From Paenibacillus sabuli (GTDB lineage: Bacteria > Bacillota > Bacilli > Paenibacillales > Paenibacillaceae): a DNA stretch of 34,534 nucleotides. The position numbers and the translations under genes are program-made. The notes under the pieces are model-generated. The model made no database searches. It was given only the letters and a program-made list of their open reading frames with translations, and was not told the origin of the DNA. The stretch spans positions 1-34,534 of the forward strand of contig NZ_JACXIZ010000061.1 of the NCBI RefSeq assembly GCF_014705605.1, read 5' to 3'. Position 1 is the stretch's first letter; the number at the start of each line of letters is the position of its first letter. Shown here piece after piece: positions 33,447 to 34,534 of this stretch.

Positions 33447-33632
33447 TTATGCGTTTTTTTGCAGCCAAATTTGTTTTAACCGATGAATGAAAAAAGGATA
33501 TTTGGCGTCTTGCACGTCCGTATTCACCATTTCAGCCTCGCAGCTTTCACAGATGAATTCGGTTACAATTCGGATCCCATCCTGCTTTTCGTTCCCGCAA
33601 ATGATACACGTATGATCATGATCTTCATGCAT
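33447..33632 (-). CDS. gin: Anti-sigma-G factor Gin (CsfB)
   Basis: 61 residues against 64 in B. subtilis. Two CxxC pairs (TCIICGNEKQDGI near residue 7, FICESCEAEMV near residue 27) bind zinc, and the C-terminal KYPFFIHRLKQIW is conserved. Gin binds sigma-G (and sigma-E) and keeps them off until the right stage. The ATG at 33632 follows AAGGTGGG; a longer frame to 33719 reads through the promoter. It is next to the rRNA operon as csfB is in B. subtilis. Confidence 0.93.
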   Translation of the reverse strand: MHEDHDHTCIICGNEKQDGIRIVTEFICESCEAEMVNTDVQDAKYPFFIHRLKQIWLQKNA

Positions 33633-33667
33633 TTGCCATCCCACCTTCGTTGGGCATTCTTCTCTTC

Positions 33668-33698
33668 CTATTATGCCATGTTTTCTAGCAAGATATAC
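33668..33698 (-). promoter_or_regulatory. Candidate sigma-F promoter of gin
   Basis: GTATA (33694-33698), 16-bp spacer and GGCATAATAG (33668-33677) on the minus strand; the -35 is perfect and the -10 matches 8 of 10 positions of GGNRANAHTR. csfB is a sigma-F gene in B. subtilis. Confidence 0.5.
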
Positions 33699-33763
33699 TT
33701 GTTTCATAGCCCATTTCAAATATTTTTATATGGTATGCGCGACGAATTCGTCCGGTGCGTCAA

Positions 33764-33799
33764 ATTCACTTTTTTAATCGGATTCACTTTTTTGACCGA
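33764..33799. repeat. Tandem 18-bp repeat
   Basis: Two adjacent 18-bp units, both beginning ATTCACTTTTTT and diverging in the last six bases, lie between the gin promoter and the plus-strand membrane protein gene. Confidence 0.75.
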
Positions 33800-33853
33800 T
33801 CTGCCGATATTTATGAAAGGAGCGATACATTTGGAACGACGGAGGATCGAGCT

Positions 33854-34384
33854 GTGGAGCGTTTATCAACTTTATCCAAAGATGCAACCTACTATCAGTA
33901 CCAGCTCGTACAGAAAGTCCCTGTGCGCCCTGAATTGATCGCCAGCTATGCAATCATGGCGCTAATGCTCGGTGGGATGTTGGCGGCAGTCTACAGTGTC
34001 ACAGGCATATTCGCGTGGTTGATCGGCCTGCCTGCGACGATGCTGCTGCAGTGGCTCATTGTCCGTCTGACCATGCTTCGGGTCGACGAGCCGGAGGATC
34101 GACGCTGGGGGTGGCGCTGGCGATTGCCTTGGCTTGGCTATCTGCCGATTCGATATGCCGAGCACGCATTAATGCGCCGATTGAATCGGCATTTGCTGGG
34201 ACTCGGGCTGTCAGCTATCGCTGTTGCCTATCCTTGGGCATCCGAAGCGCTGATGATCAGCCTCGTAGCTTGGCATTGCTGGCTGCTGGCCCCGCGCCTG
34301 CTGCTGCTCCGCAAGCTGCGCCGGGCAAGACGCGACGGCGTCCTGCAGTTGCATGAACAAGAGGTGACTTTCCACCATCGCTAA
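33854..34384 (+). CDS. Small membrane protein, function unknown
   Basis: 176 residues from a GTG with GGAGG 8 nt upstream; the frame is open further (33755) but that part only translates the tandem repeat. Predicted topology by eye: a soluble N-terminal 30 residues, a helical hairpin at about 31-75 (ASYAIMALMLGGMLAAVYSV, AWLIGLPATMLLQWLIVRLT), a Trp/Arg-rich loop (DRRWGWRWRLPWLGY), a second hairpin at about 115-155 and a basic tail. I do not recognise a family. It faces the rRNA operon, whose terminator lies 40 bases past its stop. A 35-codon TTG frame (33831-33938) with AAAGGAG upstream overlaps its start and could be a leader peptide or chance. Confidence 0.65.
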   Translation: MERLSTLSKDATYYQYQLVQKVPVRPELIASYAIMALMLGGMLAAVYSVTGIFAWLIGLPATMLLQWLIVRLTMLRVDEPEDRRWGWRWRLPWLGYLPIRYAEHALMRRLNRHLLGLGLSAIAVAYPWASEALMISLVAWHCWLLAPRLLLLRKLRRARRDGVLQLHEQEVTFHHR

Positions 34385-34425
34385 CAGTTGGCGATCGTCC
34401 GGCCATCGGCACCACAACACAGATC

Positions 34426-34467
34426 AAAAAACACAGCCCCTTGAGACCGAAATCTCAAGGGGCTGTG
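34426..34467 (-). terminator. Terminator of the rRNA operon
   Basis: A perfect 15-bp stem (34432-34446 with 34453-34467), 6-nt loop and a run of T residues on the minus strand, directly after the 5S gene. Confidence 0.93.
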
Positions 34468-34473
34468 CATGGT

Positions 34474-34534
34474 TGCTCGGCGACGTCCTACTCTCCCAGG
34501 ACCCTGCGGTCCAAGTACCATCGGCGCTGAAGGG
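34474..34534 (-). rRNA. rrf: 5S ribosomal RNA, 3' part (5' part beyond window)
   Basis: Read on the minus strand the sequence has CTTCAGCGCCGATGGTA, then a helix around GGACCGCAGGGTCC and GGGAGAGTAGGACGTCGCC, which are the 3' half of Bacillota 5S rRNA. About 61 of some 117 bases are in the window. The 3' end near 34474 is estimated from pairing with the missing 5' end. The rest of the rRNA operon should lie to the right. Confidence 0.93.

Overview
The window looks like a chromosomal segment close to oriC of a high-GC, endospore-forming Bacillota, most likely a Paenibacillaceae member (Paenibacillus, Cohnella, Thermobacillus or similar). This placement rests on gene order and protein resemblance read by eye; no database search was run. 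Read on the minus strand from right to left, the order is 5S rRNA, gin (csfB), yaaO, tmk, darA, yaaR, holB, ricT, yabA, trmN6 (yabB), rsmI, abrB (inverted), an HD-domain phosphohydrolase, tatD, yabE, rnmV, rsmA, yabG, veg, sspF, ispE, purR, ridA, spoVG, glmU, ctc, pth, fin, mfd, prsA-like, urtABCDE, spoVT and a SpoVB-like flippase. This is the Bacillus subtilis rrnA-csfB to spoVT-yabM arrangement with a few gains and losses. Almost everything is on the minus strand. Three genes are on the plus strand: an 80-residue orphan (12903-13145), abrB, and a small membrane protein next to the 5S gene.

Region by region: 1-1454 holds a flippase cut by the left edge, and spoVT. 1679-6777 is a complete urea ABC transporter operon (urtABCDE) with its own consensus promoter and terminator, lying between the mfd block and spoVT. 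7096-12804 is prsA-like, mfd, fin and pth. 12903-15971 is the orphan gene, ctc, glmU and spoVG; prs, expected between glmU and ctc from B. subtilis, is not there. 16101-21660 is ridA, purR, ispE, sspF, veg, yabG, rsmA and rnmV. 21764-25551 is yabE (after a leader of about 370 bases), tatD and an HD phosphohydrolase in the place where B. subtilis has metS. 25731-26183 is abrB with Spo0A boxes and, behind it, a candidate 80-nt RNA. 26198-33632 is the DNA replication, RNA modification and signalling block, ending with gin. 33854-34534 is a small membrane protein gene, the rRNA operon terminator and the 3' end of 5S rRNA.

Much of the window is a sporulation and transition-state circuit that can be partly read from its promoters: Spo0A boxes at abrB; a sigma-H-type promoter at spoVG; sigma-F-like sites at gin and fin; sigma-G-like sites at sspF and spoVT; and a sigma-K-like site at yabG. 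ctc has a sigma-B-like promoter and veg has two tandem perfect-consensus vegetative promoters. I did not find a clear new multi-gene system. The best leads are the candidate small RNA behind abrB, the cluster of Spo0A-like boxes in front of the HD phosphohydrolase, the control region of the urt insertion, the structured yabE leader, and the two unassigned plus-strand genes.
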